Positions 53,489-61,685 of a DNA stretch of 64,000 nucleotides are shown here, piece by piece. The position numbers were made by a program, and so were the translations under genes. The notes below the pieces were generated by a model that was not told the DNA's origin, searched no databases, and saw nothing but the letters and a program-made list of their open reading frames with translations. This DNA is from Deltaproteobacteria bacterium. Its GTDB lineage: Bacteria > UBA10199 > JACPAL01. How positions within the stretch are numbered: the first letter of the stretch is position 1; each line of letters opens with the position of its first letter. Where the stretch lies: contig JACPAL010000003.1 in NCBI GenBank assembly GCA_016180855.1, positions 1-64,000 of the forward strand. The letters are read 5' to 3'.

Positions 53489-54588
53489 TATGGCCTCCTC
53501 CCGTTCACAACCGCCACGGCATCAAGATCAAATCCATTTACAAGGATTGCCTGAAGTCCTGCATCCCGGATCCGGATGTATCGGGCGGAGTTGAGTCCAA
53601 TCTCGTCTAAATCAAAGGAATCCCCTCCTGCGACCGTTGGATCGGTTGGATCGATCTCATTTTCGTCCGGATTGGCAAAGACCGGGAGGATGCCGGCACA
53701 GCCATGATATTCAAGAACCCCAGTGTCACAACAGGGATAAAAAGGCCAATCAGAGACGTCGCATGGGAATTCATAAAAATTCTCCCCATCTTGGGAGAGG
53801 GCAACGCGGGCCGGTTCCGCAAAGGAGCGCGTGGTTGGTTGGCGGTTCGGCCCCTCAACAAAAAATGGGTTTTCAAAGACGATCAAATCCGGGCCGTCAC
53901 CGTTGCAAATCTCATAATCGGTCAACTCAAGGATAATTTCACCGCGGCCGAGATTGACAACGTCATGACCCCCCTGACAGCAACCCTCTCCCTTGGGAGG
54001 ACCCAAGGCCCGATCCAGATCCTGGTTTTCAGAAAAACCGCGACCCGGAGAGAATGAGACAACACGATCCGCATACGGATCGGCCGTTCGCGGAAGCGGA
54101 TCACAGTCGACGAACTCTCTTGGCTCTGCAGTTGTCGGGGTGCCAGCCGTTGTTGATTCCGTCGCAGAGGCGGCGGATGGGGTCTCCCGGATCACCAGAT
54201 AGGTAGAGCCGCTCTTGTTACCCGATGTTGCTCGTATAAAGGTTGCTCCCGTTCCACGGGCCGTGACAAGACCTTTTGTATCAACCGTTGCAATCGTCTC
54301 GTCGTCTGATTTCCAAATGACCCCCTCTCCCGCGGATGGAGAGGGTAACGAAGAAGGCTGTTCTAACGTGATTTCTGTCTGGAGTTGCCGTCTCGATCCG
54401 ATTCCCTCAAGCGCCAGATAGGGCGGTTTGGTAACCACCTTGGTGATCGTCTCCTCATCGGAATTCGACCCGGCTGAGGAGGGGGGAGAGGAGACAGGAG
54501 GGGACGGTGTTGTCTGGTTCTGCAGACGAAATTCCTCCCCAAGACAACCCGATAAGAAAAACAATGTTAGAATAAGCAACAACCTCAT
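53488..54588 (-). CDS. Surface lipoprotein with Ig-like (Big_2) domain
   Basis: A 366-residue lipoprotein, lipobox F-L-S-G-C at about residue 15. The segment G-V-I-W-K-S-D-D-E-T-I-A-T-V-D-T-K-G-L-V-T-A is a Big_2 Ig-like domain (about 65-135). A Ser/Thr-rich linker follows. The C-terminal domain (about 175-366: V-V-S-F-S-P-G-R-G-F, D-L-I-V-F-E-N-P-F-F-V-E-G) has the look of a surface-protein beta domain with D-rich, possibly Ca-binding, loops. It is likely displayed on the outer membrane in the cobalamin operon. Substrate unknown. Confidence 0.75.
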   Translation of the reverse strand: MRLLLILTLFFLSGCLGEEFRLQNQTTPSPPVSSPPSSAGSNSDEETITKVVTKPPYLALEGIGSRRQLQTEITLEQPSSLPSPSAGEGVIWKSDDETIATVDTKGLVTARGTGATFIRATSGNKSGSTYLVIRETPSAASATESTTAGTPTTAEPREFVDCDPLPRTADPYADRVVSFSPGRGFSENQDLDRALGPPKGEGCCQGGHDVVNLGRGEIILELTDYEICNGDGPDLIVFENPFFVEGPNRQPTTRSFAEPARVALSQDGENFYEFPCDVSDWPFYPCCDTGVLEYHGCAGILPVFANPDENEIDPTDPTVAGGDSFDLDEIGLNSARYIRIRDAGLQAILVNGFDLDAVAVVNGRRP

Positions 54589-55788
54589 TTATCTCTCCAC
54601 AAAAGCAATCGAAGACGGGGCCGCACCGACATTGATCGGCCCTTCCAAAACCGCTCCCGTTGCCGGATCTAAAAACAAGACACCACTCTGTTCGGGGTTT
54701 CGATCCCCCACCAGTAAATCCCCCTCATCGCTCACGGCGATCTCCTGAAGATAGGAGCCACTTCGGTACAGCACAGTAAATTCAGAATTCTCCTCATTCA
54801 TGGAAAAACGGACGATACGATTCTCGGAGTAGTCTGTGGCCCCAACCACCGCGAAACCATGTTCACCGGAAACCTCCAGGTCTCCGAGCCAGCCATCCAG
54901 AAACAGATCATCCAGAAAGATCCCCTCGGTCTCAAAAGGTTCGATACGTACCGCCTCCACCCCACCATAAGGGGAGCGGAGATCAAAAAAGTCGGCACAA
55001 CCGACAAAAATTTTCCCAGTCTTTGGTGAGGTGCTCATGGAGAAGGGGTTACGACATTCCAGCGTCAGGGCGGCATCAATCTGCTCATTTCGGGTATCGA
55101 GACGGAGCAGTTTGCCCGGTTGGTCGGGACGGAGCGCCAGATTTCCCGGCAGATCCTGGATAGCGATGTAAAGCTTGTTGTCGATCAATAAGAGGGAGGA
55201 GGCGCGCGCAAAACGATCTCCGTCATCCCACGTGAATGGTGTGAGGTCGATTGTCCGAGCGATCGTCCCGGTTGAAAGATCAATGATGAGCAGGTCGTCG
55301 ACGGTCAATCCCGGCGTCTGATTCTCCTCCGGTTCGTACAGCGTCACATACGCCTTAGAAGCGCTGACGACGGCGATATCTTGCGGATTGGTGGCAAGTC
55401 CCGTGGACAACTGAAGAACGGTTTTGAAATCGGAAGGGTCAATGATCTGAATATTGTCGGCCCCTTTCCGGTTGATCACATAAATGAGACCACTGAAGGA
55501 GCGAACGGTCGCGTCGCTATGCGTTGTTGTCAAATGGGTTGAAGCGGTTCGGGGCGATTGAAGGGGAATGACGTTGATCGTCCCGGTCGAATCCGTAAAG
55601 TTGGCCCCCAGGATGACGGCAACCTTGCCTTGTACGGCAGGCGTCGATTCCGCAGGGGAAGCGACCGGAGGATTTGGCGGTTGATGAGTCAGCTCCGAAA
55701 TCTCACCACAGCCGATACTTATGAAGAGCGACACAACCCCGATGACCGGGCAGGTGGTACGCTTAAATATTTGCTTCCAACCTTCCAT
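54589..55788 (-). CDS. Surface beta-propeller lipoprotein, first of two
   Basis: About 399 residues, with a lipobox I-S-I-G-C at about residues 22-26. It has a repeat-rich beta domain of propeller type: I-Y-V-I-N-R-K-G-A-D-N-I-Q-I-I-D, L-L-I-I-D-L-S-T-G-T-I-A, L-L-R-L-D-T-R-N, L-E-C-R-N-P-F-S-M, G-K-I-F-V-G-C-A. It is paralogous to the lipoprotein at 51738. Its ATG lies within the end of the receptor gene, with GGACGGAG upstream. Its position directly after the receptor gene parallels BtuB-BtuG pairs, though homology to BtuG is not shown. Confidence 0.75.
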   Translation of the reverse strand: MEGWKQIFKRTTCPVIGVVSLFISIGCGEISELTHQPPNPPVASPAESTPAVQGKVAVILGANFTDSTGTINVIPLQSPRTASTHLTTTHSDATVRSFSGLIYVINRKGADNIQIIDPSDFKTVLQLSTGLATNPQDIAVVSASKAYVTLYEPEENQTPGLTVDDLLIIDLSTGTIARTIDLTPFTWDDGDRFARASSLLLIDNKLYIAIQDLPGNLALRPDQPGKLLRLDTRNEQIDAALTLECRNPFSMSTSPKTGKIFVGCADFFDLRSPYGGVEAVRIEPFETEGIFLDDLFLDGWLGDLEVSGEHGFAVVGATDYSENRIVRFSMNEENSEFTVLYRSGSYLQEIAVSDEGDLLVGDRNPEQSGVLFLDPATGAVLEGPINVGAAPSSIAFVER

Positions 55789-57688
55789 AAAAACTCCGTC
55801 CCGGCAGGGGAAATCCGACGACATCAACCACCTGATCACTTAAGATATTTTTTACATCAAAACTGGTTGTGAGCCACTTAACGGGTGAGATTGAAATACC
55901 GCTTCCCCACAGAAAACGATTCTCCGTCCTGAGGATGTTCTGGGTATCGAGAAAATTGTTATCGAGATAAGTCAGATCGGTATAGATCTGGGCCATGCGA
56001 TAGCGATAATGGAGTCGCCCACTTGCCTCATGAACCGGTCGGCCGGGGAGAAATTTCCCCTCCGTGCCCGGAAACCCCGAGGCATCCTTGGCCCTTTGAA
56101 AGGTGTAATTCGCGGAAAAGGCTGCCTGTTCGGACAGCGGAATCCGCACATCGGTTTCTACCCCTTGAATCCTTGCCTTGGTCAGATTCTCGGCCCGGGC
56201 GGTTAGTTGGGAGGTCTGAAGAAACTGGATCATATCCTCCGTCTGGTTTAGAAAATAGGCGGTCGAGAAGGAGAGCGGGCTTGTTTCCCATGAAAAACCG
56301 ATATCTCCGTTCCATCCCTTTTCTGGCTGGAGGTCCGGATTTCCCAGGAGACTTCCCCGATCCCCGAATAGCTCGGAGAAGCTCGGGATCCGATAGGCCC
56401 TCGCAAAATTCGTCCTCAATACAACGGAAGGCGTTGCATGAAACCGTACTCCCATTTTTCCACTCACGGGATGGAAGTTCGTTTCTCCGGAGGAAAAGTT
56501 GTTCAGGATATGTTCGGTTCGCAGCGAAGGATTCAGGATGATTCTCTCCTCCAGAAGGACGATCTCGTCTTCCAGGCCGATCCCAAATTGGTTTCGGAGG
56601 CTGTTGACCTCCGGGGTGCTCGAAGAAAAATCCTCCGGCAAAAACTGCTCTCCGCGATAATTCATCACGAGCGTCCCTCGTTGAAACCGACCAATCATCC
56701 TCTCAAGACTTGAATCAAACCCATATCCCCAGGTGTTATTACTATTGTCCTGGATTCCGAGTCCGATCTCTCCCTCCTGATCTTTAAACCGTTGTTTTTC
56801 AAAATGGAGAAACGGGGCGAGTGACCATTCCTCCTGTTGCCACCGAAGTTGGGTAACGGTTCGTGTTGAAGAAAGGCTTGCCTTCTCCGAGGTCAATGCC
56901 CCCAATCCAGGGATTCCACGCTCCTCCCTCAAGAAATTTTCCTGGAACTCGAGCGATCCATTGGCGAGTGAACGTCCCATCTTCAAGAGAAGTTTATGGC
57001 GTGTGAGGTCATTATTTTCCCTCTTCTCTGTACGGTCGTCACTGGAATTAAAGGGGGTTCCGTTGTTGTTGAGAAAGGAAAAGTCCCCATCCGTTCGGGT
57101 GAGCGAATAGTTGGCCGCGTAATGACTCGATCGTAATTTTTGGGCCTGAAAAATGGAGGTTTCAAGCGTGTTGAAGGAGCCATAAGAGGTGGAGAGTCGG
57201 GTTGTGTGACCTTTCTTTAACTCTGCAGAGCGGGTTCGGATCAGAATGGCGCCTCCCAAGGCACTGGTCCCAAGACGTGCCGGTACGGCACCCCGGTAGA
57301 TTTCAATCCGCTCAATCTCATTGACGGGAATACTTGCCAGGTTGAAATCCCCTCCTTGCACCGTGTTTAAAAGGAGACCGTCCAGATAGACGGCGACCTG
57401 TTCAGAGGTGGACCCCCGGATGGAGGCGGTGGCGAAGGTATCAAGACCCCCGTACTGCCGTATCTGGAGTCCAGCGGTCTCCGACAGAACCTCTGGAAGA
57501 GAGGTCTTTTGGCCCTGAAGATCTTTTCCCTCAATAATGGTCGTTGAGACCGAAGAGTCGATGGGCGAAGAGGGTGTTGTTGAGGTCGGCTTCTGAACGA
57601 CGATCTCACCCAGCGAGGTTTTATACCCCTGGGCGGACGCCGATAGACAAACAAAAAACAGCACGGAAACGAAAGACTGTCGTCTCAT
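55763..57688 (-). CDS. TonB-dependent receptor, BtuB-like
   Basis: A 641-residue outer-membrane receptor. Signal peptide about 1-20; a short N-terminal segment G-E-I-V-V-Q-K-P that can serve as TonB box; plug domain about 45-150 (L-P-E-V-L-S-E-T-A-G-L, R-G-S-T-S-E-Q-V-A-V-Y-L-D-G, I-E-R-I-E-I-Y-R-G-A); 22-strand barrel to the C-terminal aromatic end. The length and the plug match vitamin B12 receptors. The cobalamin riboswitch upstream supports the substrate. First gene of the operon. Confidence 0.9.
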   Translation of the reverse strand: MRRQSFVSVLFFVCLSASAQGYKTSLGEIVVQKPTSTTPSSPIDSSVSTTIIEGKDLQGQKTSLPEVLSETAGLQIRQYGGLDTFATASIRGSTSEQVAVYLDGLLLNTVQGGDFNLASIPVNEIERIEIYRGAVPARLGTSALGGAILIRTRSAELKKGHTTRLSTSYGSFNTLETSIFQAQKLRSSHYAANYSLTRTDGDFSFLNNNGTPFNSSDDRTEKRENNDLTRHKLLLKMGRSLANGSLEFQENFLREERGIPGLGALTSEKASLSSTRTVTQLRWQQEEWSLAPFLHFEKQRFKDQEGEIGLGIQDNSNNTWGYGFDSSLERMIGRFQRGTLVMNYRGEQFLPEDFSSSTPEVNSLRNQFGIGLEDEIVLLEERIILNPSLRTEHILNNFSSGETNFHPVSGKMGVRFHATPSVVLRTNFARAYRIPSFSELFGDRGSLLGNPDLQPEKGWNGDIGFSWETSPLSFSTAYFLNQTEDMIQFLQTSQLTARAENLTKARIQGVETDVRIPLSEQAAFSANYTFQRAKDASGFPGTEGKFLPGRPVHEASGRLHYRYRMAQIYTDLTYLDNNFLDTQNILRTENRFLWGSGISISPVKWLTTSFDVKNILSDQVVDVVGFPLPGRSFYGRLEANI

Positions 57689-57690
57689 CC

Positions 57691-57709
57691 TCTCTCCCTC
57701 CTCGGGGAG
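57691..57709 (-). promoter_or_regulatory. Hairpin covering the ribosome site of the receptor gene
   Basis: On the minus strand, CTCCC (57705-57709) can pair with GGGAG (57694-57698) across a six-base loop. The GGAGGGAGAGAGG ribosome site lies in or beside this stem, just before the ATG at 57688. It could be the expression platform of the riboswitch, controlling translation. Confidence 0.45.
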
Positions 57710-57730
57710 TCATTACGAAACTATTCATTT

Positions 57731-57905
57731 GCCGGTAGGTCTCCTGACTTGTGGCTAATTCCTTAGAGGGGCCTTCCCATCCATCTTCGCCAGAGGCGCC
57801 GGTGGACAGTGGCCTGATTCCCGCGGCTGTCTAAAAGCCGCCCACTCACAGTGGCGGGACCGTGTTCGATTTACACGAACTTCCCTTGAACCGACGATCT
57901 GGCCC
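57731..57905 (-). ncRNA. Cobalamin riboswitch
   Basis: On the minus strand the leader holds conserved cobalamin-aptamer parts: a GGTCCCGCCACTGTGAGTGG segment (about 57841-57862), GGCCACTGTCC (about 57803-57813, the B12 box region), and the closing AAGTCAGGAGACCTACCGGC (57731-57750). The order and spacing fit Rfam RF00174. It binds adenosyl- or another cobalamin and shuts the downstream genes. Upstream is a TTGACA at 57927-57932 with a poor -10. Confidence 0.95.
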
Positions 57906-57992
57906 TTAAGTAGAGTTGACCAAGGCTGTCAACCCCGAAATTCTAAAAATCACTATTTTTTGTCCAAGCCCCCGTTAAACCTCCAAGGACAT

Positions 57993-58029
57993 GAGGGGAA
58001 CGCAGCAGATGGCATTTTTCAACAGTCCC
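57993..58029. repeat. Palindromic dispersed repeat, truncated end (copy G)
   Basis: 37 bases identical to the reverse complement of 10848-10884, ending in TTTTTCAACAGTCCC. Only the right end of the element is here, without the core. It lies in the gap of about 400 bases between the riboswitch operon and the aldo/keto reductase gene. That gap otherwise holds the riboswitch leader and no gene. Confidence 0.8.
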
Positions 58030-58086
58030 AGAAGGGATTGGCAACAAAGGTTTGCAGTTTAGATGAGGGGGTATTAATGGGGGCTT

Positions 58087-59064
58087 ATGAAATACCGACC
58101 GTTCGGCCGGACCGGCCTCAACATCTCAGAAATTGGTTTTGGTACCTGGGGAATCGGTGGCACGTGGTGGGGGGGACCCCAAGATCAGGGGGCATTGGCC
58201 GCGTTACGGGAGTCACTCGATTTGGGGGTCAATTTTTTTGATACCGCCTACGTTTATGGGGATGGCCATAGCGAAGAGTTGATTGGAAAGGTCGTGAAGG
58301 AGAAAAAGGTCCGATCCCAGGTCTATCTTGCAACCAAGGTTCCCCCTAAAAATTGGGGATGGCCGGCGGTTGAGGGAAGCGATGTCACAAAAATTTTCCC
58401 CGGCTCCTGGATCCGCCAATGTACCGAACGAAGTCTGAAAAAGCTCCATACTGATTATGTTGACCTTCAGCAGCTCCATGTCTGGGCCCCGAACTGGCTT
58501 AGGTCCGGTGATTGGCTTGAAACGCTCCAGAAACTTCAACAAGAGGGGAAGGTTCGGTGGTTTGGGATTTCGATCAACGACCATCAACCCGATTCAGCGC
58601 TTGAGCTCGTTCGCTCCGGACTGATTCAGTCGGTCCAGGTCATTTACAACATCTTTGATCAATCACCTGAAAAAAACCTCCTTCCGCTCTGCCGGGAATA
58701 TAAGGTGGGTGTTATTGTCCGAGTGCCGTTGGACGAAGGGGGGCTTTCTGGCAAGCTGACACCAACAACTCAATTTGCGGAAGGGGACTGGAGGAGGAAT
58801 TATTTTCGTGGAGACCGCCTTGGAGAAACCTGTGATCGGGTAGAAAAATTAAAAGAATTTCTTGGTGATGAGGAGAAGACAATTTCCGACCTTGCGTTGA
58901 AATTCACCCTGGCCCACCCGGCCGTTTCAACAGTGATACCCGGCATGAGACATCCTGAGCATCTGCGTTCCAATTCTGCCGTCTCGGACGGGAAACCGTT
59001 ATCCGACAAGAGATTGCAAGCCCTCAAACAACACGCCTGGCCGAGGAATTTTTATCTGGATTGA
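58087..59064 (+). CDS. Aldo/keto reductase
   Basis: A 325-residue member of the AKR superfamily (NADPH-dependent carbonyl reduction on a TIM barrel). Seen are the start M-K-Y-R-P-F-G-R-T-G-L, F-F-D-T-A-Y-V-Y-G-D-G-H-S-E (catalytic Asp and Tyr), A-T-K-V (Lys), L-Q-Q-L-H-V-W (His), G-I-S-I-N-D-H and V-I-P-G-M-R-H-P-E-H. The tetrad is complete. The physiological substrate is unknown. Single gene with a G-rich ribosome site. Confidence 0.93.
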   Translation: MKYRPFGRTGLNISEIGFGTWGIGGTWWGGPQDQGALAALRESLDLGVNFFDTAYVYGDGHSEELIGKVVKEKKVRSQVYLATKVPPKNWGWPAVEGSDVTKIFPGSWIRQCTERSLKKLHTDYVDLQQLHVWAPNWLRSGDWLETLQKLQQEGKVRWFGISINDHQPDSALELVRSGLIQSVQVIYNIFDQSPEKNLLPLCREYKVGVIVRVPLDEGGLSGKLTPTTQFAEGDWRRNYFRGDRLGETCDRVEKLKEFLGDEEKTISDLALKFTLAHPAVSTVIPGMRHPEHLRSNSAVSDGKPLSDKRLQALKQHAWPRNFYLD

Positions 59065-59099
59065 TAAAAGACAATAAAATAGTCAATTTGCCTATATTA

Positions 59100-59128
59100 T
59101 TGACTAATATAATATAACCTATTAATAT
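59100..59128 (+). promoter_or_regulatory. Promoter with palindromic operator, nearly leaderless
   Basis: TTGACT (59100-59105), a 17-base spacer and TAATAT (59123-59128). The ATG at 59138 is nine bases after the -10, so the leader is at most a few bases. The -35 is one arm of an inverted repeat AGTCAAT-N11-ATTGACT (about 59081-59105), a likely operator for the HTH domain encoded by the first gene. Very AT-rich. Confidence 0.6.
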
Positions 59129-59137
59129 ATAAATAGA

Positions 59138-59722
59138 ATGGATTATTGCATTAATAAGACTATTTTCAAAAGACGGCTGGTTGAGCTCGGTTTTCGTGGG
59201 GTGTCTGATTTTTCCAATAAAACGGGCCTTCATCGGAATACCGTTCAAAATCTTTTGGCGGGGCAAAGTGTTATCTCCTCCTCTTTTTTTAAGGTGGCGT
59301 CGACTCTTAGGGCCGATCCGCTAGAATTGATTCAGGCCAAGGCGGATTTGCCCCGTTCGATTAAGGGGGGAGATGAGGTCAAGGGGCTTGTTGGGCAGAT
59401 CATGAAAGAAGATAAAAAGATGGCGGTTTTTCTTCTGGGCTCCCGGGCCTTGGGTAAGGCCAAGAAGTACTCTGATTGGGATTTAGGTGTCATTCGCTAC
59501 CCCGAGCCGATTTCAGGCCGGGAGTTTTTACGGCTCAAGGTAAAGGTCGAAGAGTGGAGCGACTCACTCATTCGTACAGTGGACTTGGTCAATTTGAATG
59601 TGGCTCCCGAATGGTTTTTGGGAGAGATGCGGTCTCAACCGGTGTTTCTTGCAGGAAATACAGAGGCTGCTGCCTATTTTTTGGGGATTCTTGATGGAAT
59701 CAAAAAACGAAAAGTTGCTTAA
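59138..59722 (+). CDS. MNT-type nucleotidyltransferase antitoxin with N-terminal HTH
   Basis: A 194-residue protein. Residues about 8-68 form a helix-turn-helix of XRE type (G-V-S-D-F-S-N-K-T-G-L-H-R-N-T-V-Q-N-L-L). Then a minimal nucleotidyltransferase, with L-L-G-S-R-A-L-G (Gly101-Ser102) and D-W-D-L (Asp113, Asp115), the GS-x10-DxD motif. MNT proteins neutralise HEPN toxins by AMPylating or binding them. The fused DNA-binding domain would add autoregulation. It overlaps the HEPN gene by 29 bases. Confidence 0.87.
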   Translation: MDYCINKTIFKRRLVELGFRGVSDFSNKTGLHRNTVQNLLAGQSVISSSFFKVASTLRADPLELIQAKADLPRSIKGGDEVKGLVGQIMKEDKKMAVFLLGSRALGKAKKYSDWDLGVIRYPEPISGREFLRLKVKVEEWSDSLIRTVDLVNLNVAPEWFLGEMRSQPVFLAGNTEAAAYFLGILDGIKKRKVA

Positions 59723-60071
59723 AGCCATTCAGCATCTGGAAGAGGCGTTGTTACAGTACCGTAACAAAAAAACAGAACTTAATTTTCTCACAGTTTCAAA
59801 GGCATTTGAGACGCTTGTGGAATACGTTTGGCGTTTATTGAAACGGATTGTGGAGGATGAGGGATTGGAAGCTCCCTCGCCCAAAATGGCTATCAAGCAG
59901 GCGGCCAAACTTCATCTGATTTCGGATCCTGAAAAATGGCTCGAAGCGATTGAGGCACGGAATAACAGCGTTCATGATTATTTTGGGATCTCAGAGCAGG
60001 AATATTCTGAACTGGCCAAGGAATTTTTGAACTTGGTACGCGGTTCTAAAATTTTTCATTCAGTTGACTAA
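59694..60071 (+). CDS. HEPN-domain toxin
   Basis: A 125-residue all-helical protein with the HEPN RNase motif R-x4-H (Arg89-His94 in A-R-N-N-S-V-H-D-Y) near the C-terminus. In HEPN/MNT pairs this motif cuts RNA. I chose the ATG at 59694, inside the end of the MNT gene; the frame is open upstream, antiparallel to no known domain. It converges with the EF-hand gene, overlapping by four bases. Confidence 0.87.
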   Translation: MESKNEKLLKAIQHLEEALLQYRNKKTELNFLTVSKAFETLVEYVWRLLKRIVEDEGLEAPSPKMAIKQAAKLHLISDPEKWLEAIEARNNSVHDYFGISEQEYSELAKEFLNLVRGSKIFHSVD

Positions 60072-61615
60072 CGGTCAGCCGGAACACAATCGGTCTCAAC
60101 ATGAAGCATCCGGTCGACAGAGTCGTCATACTCCCAGACCATCTCGTTGTGGGCCTCAAAGAATTCCTCAAGAGAGGCATAAGAGTCATCAAAGCGCGGG
60201 AGGGCGGTGATGGAGGAGGATTCCGAGGCGTAATCTCCCTCCTGCACGGAGGAGCCGGCGACGTCGTAAGTTCCGCGAAGTCCCCATTTTTTGAGTGATT
60301 CCACGGCACGTTCAAGACAACGCCCCACATAGCCGCCTGAGAAGGTGAGCTGTTTTCCTTTGAGCCGTTTGGACACCTCCTCCCGATACGCCTCGATCAG
60401 GGTCCCGTCGGCGAACTGCTCAGACTCGATAAAATAGTAGTTCTGGTTCGTGCCAAAAATATCCCTTAAGAGGGCCGTGTATCGTCTCATCGTCTCTCCG
60501 GTCCCTTTAAGATAGCGGCCAAGGACAAAAAGGACAGGGGTTCCGCTCTTCTTCATTGCCTCAAGTCGCTTTAGCTCCTGGTAAAGATCGAGCGCCTGGA
60601 GGAATTTTCCCTCACGGGCCAATTTCTCAATCACCTTGATGAGCTCGGCCCTCGAGCTTGGGGGGTGACTCTCGATGATTGAGAAGAAGGGGTGGACATG
60701 GACAGCGACACTTTTGGCCTCTGATGGAATCCGATCGACAAAATGATGTCGCCCCAGATCCCGCACATATCCTTCGGTTGAGTAATAAAATCGTGCCCGC
60801 AGCCTGCTCACAAGATCAGGATCTTTCTGTTCAAGACAGGCACCATCCGCATCGGTCCCGTGGGCGAGAATGAGGTGCCCTATCATCTCCCGTTGATGCG
60901 GAGTCAGCGGTGTATCCAACAATGGTAGCGCTTCAAAGGGGCTCTCATTGAGGAACAATGAGACAGGATCGAGCAGGAGATTTTTACGATCACTCCCCAT
61001 ATTGGGAAATCGTTTCAGGAGTGCCATACCGATCCCGCCTGAATGAACGATCGGAACCGATGACAGAAACCAGTCGACGTAGAGATTACTTGCCTCCTCC
61101 GAGAGACGGGTGCCTTCAACCGATCGAAGATCGACCCCCCTTGACTTGAGGACCTCCTCAATTTTTTGGCGGGCCCCCTCTGCATCCCACTCCCTTTGGA
61201 TATCGGTGCTCTCCAGTTCCGAAATAGGATGGAAGAGGGGTAGGCGATCTTGGGAGGGTCGTACAAAAAGCTCAGTACCGATCTGCCAAGTTTCTGTCCA
61301 AGTTTCTTGTCCTGAGGCGCTTAGTGTATTCTTGAAATCGGCATCCCAATTTTTCCCAAGGAGTGCCTCGAGCTGTTTTCCAACGACGTCATTATAGTTC
61401 CACAGGGTGAGTCCTGAGAGAGGTCTCAATGTTGTAAAGATTTCCTGACCTGTGATCTGGCGATCCCCGTTCCGGTCAAAGAGGTCGGTTACCTCCTTGG
61501 ATGTCAGGACGCCATCGTTATTGACCTCGTCCGGATGGAGATAGGTGAGTTCCTGGTAGATCCGGACCGCCGTAGGATCCAGATAATATTCAACTTCATT
61601 GGCTTTGCCCATCAC
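60068..61615 (-). CDS. Large unknown protein with N-terminal EF-hand pair
   Basis: A 515-residue protein. The N-terminus has two EF-hand loops: E-V-N-N-D-G-V-L-T-S-K-E (30-41) and D-R-N-G-D-R-Q-I-T-G-Q-E (47-58), both close to the canonical calcium-binding pattern. The remaining 450 residues match no family I know. They include H-V-H-P-F-F and a helical part. There is no signal peptide or membrane segment, so it looks cytoplasmic. It is divergent from the lysine aminotransferase gene. Confidence 0.68.
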   Translation of the reverse strand: MMGKANEVEYYLDPTAVRIYQELTYLHPDEVNNDGVLTSKEVTDLFDRNGDRQITGQEIFTTLRPLSGLTLWNYNDVVGKQLEALLGKNWDADFKNTLSASGQETWTETWQIGTELFVRPSQDRLPLFHPISELESTDIQREWDAEGARQKIEEVLKSRGVDLRSVEGTRLSEEASNLYVDWFLSSVPIVHSGGIGMALLKRFPNMGSDRKNLLLDPVSLFLNESPFEALPLLDTPLTPHQREMIGHLILAHGTDADGACLEQKDPDLVSRLRARFYYSTEGYVRDLGRHHFVDRIPSEAKSVAVHVHPFFSIIESHPPSSRAELIKVIEKLAREGKFLQALDLYQELKRLEAMKKSGTPVLFVLGRYLKGTGETMRRYTALLRDIFGTNQNYYFIESEQFADGTLIEAYREEVSKRLKGKQLTFSGGYVGRCLERAVESLKKWGLRGTYDVAGSSVQEGDYASESSSITALPRFDDSYASLEEFFEAHNEMVWEYDDSVDRMLHVETDCVPADR

Positions 61616-61685
61616 CCGATATTATCGGTTCGAGGCTTCTTTTAGTTGCGCCACGGGCCCGGTTTGATTATCCTCGCCCTCGTTT

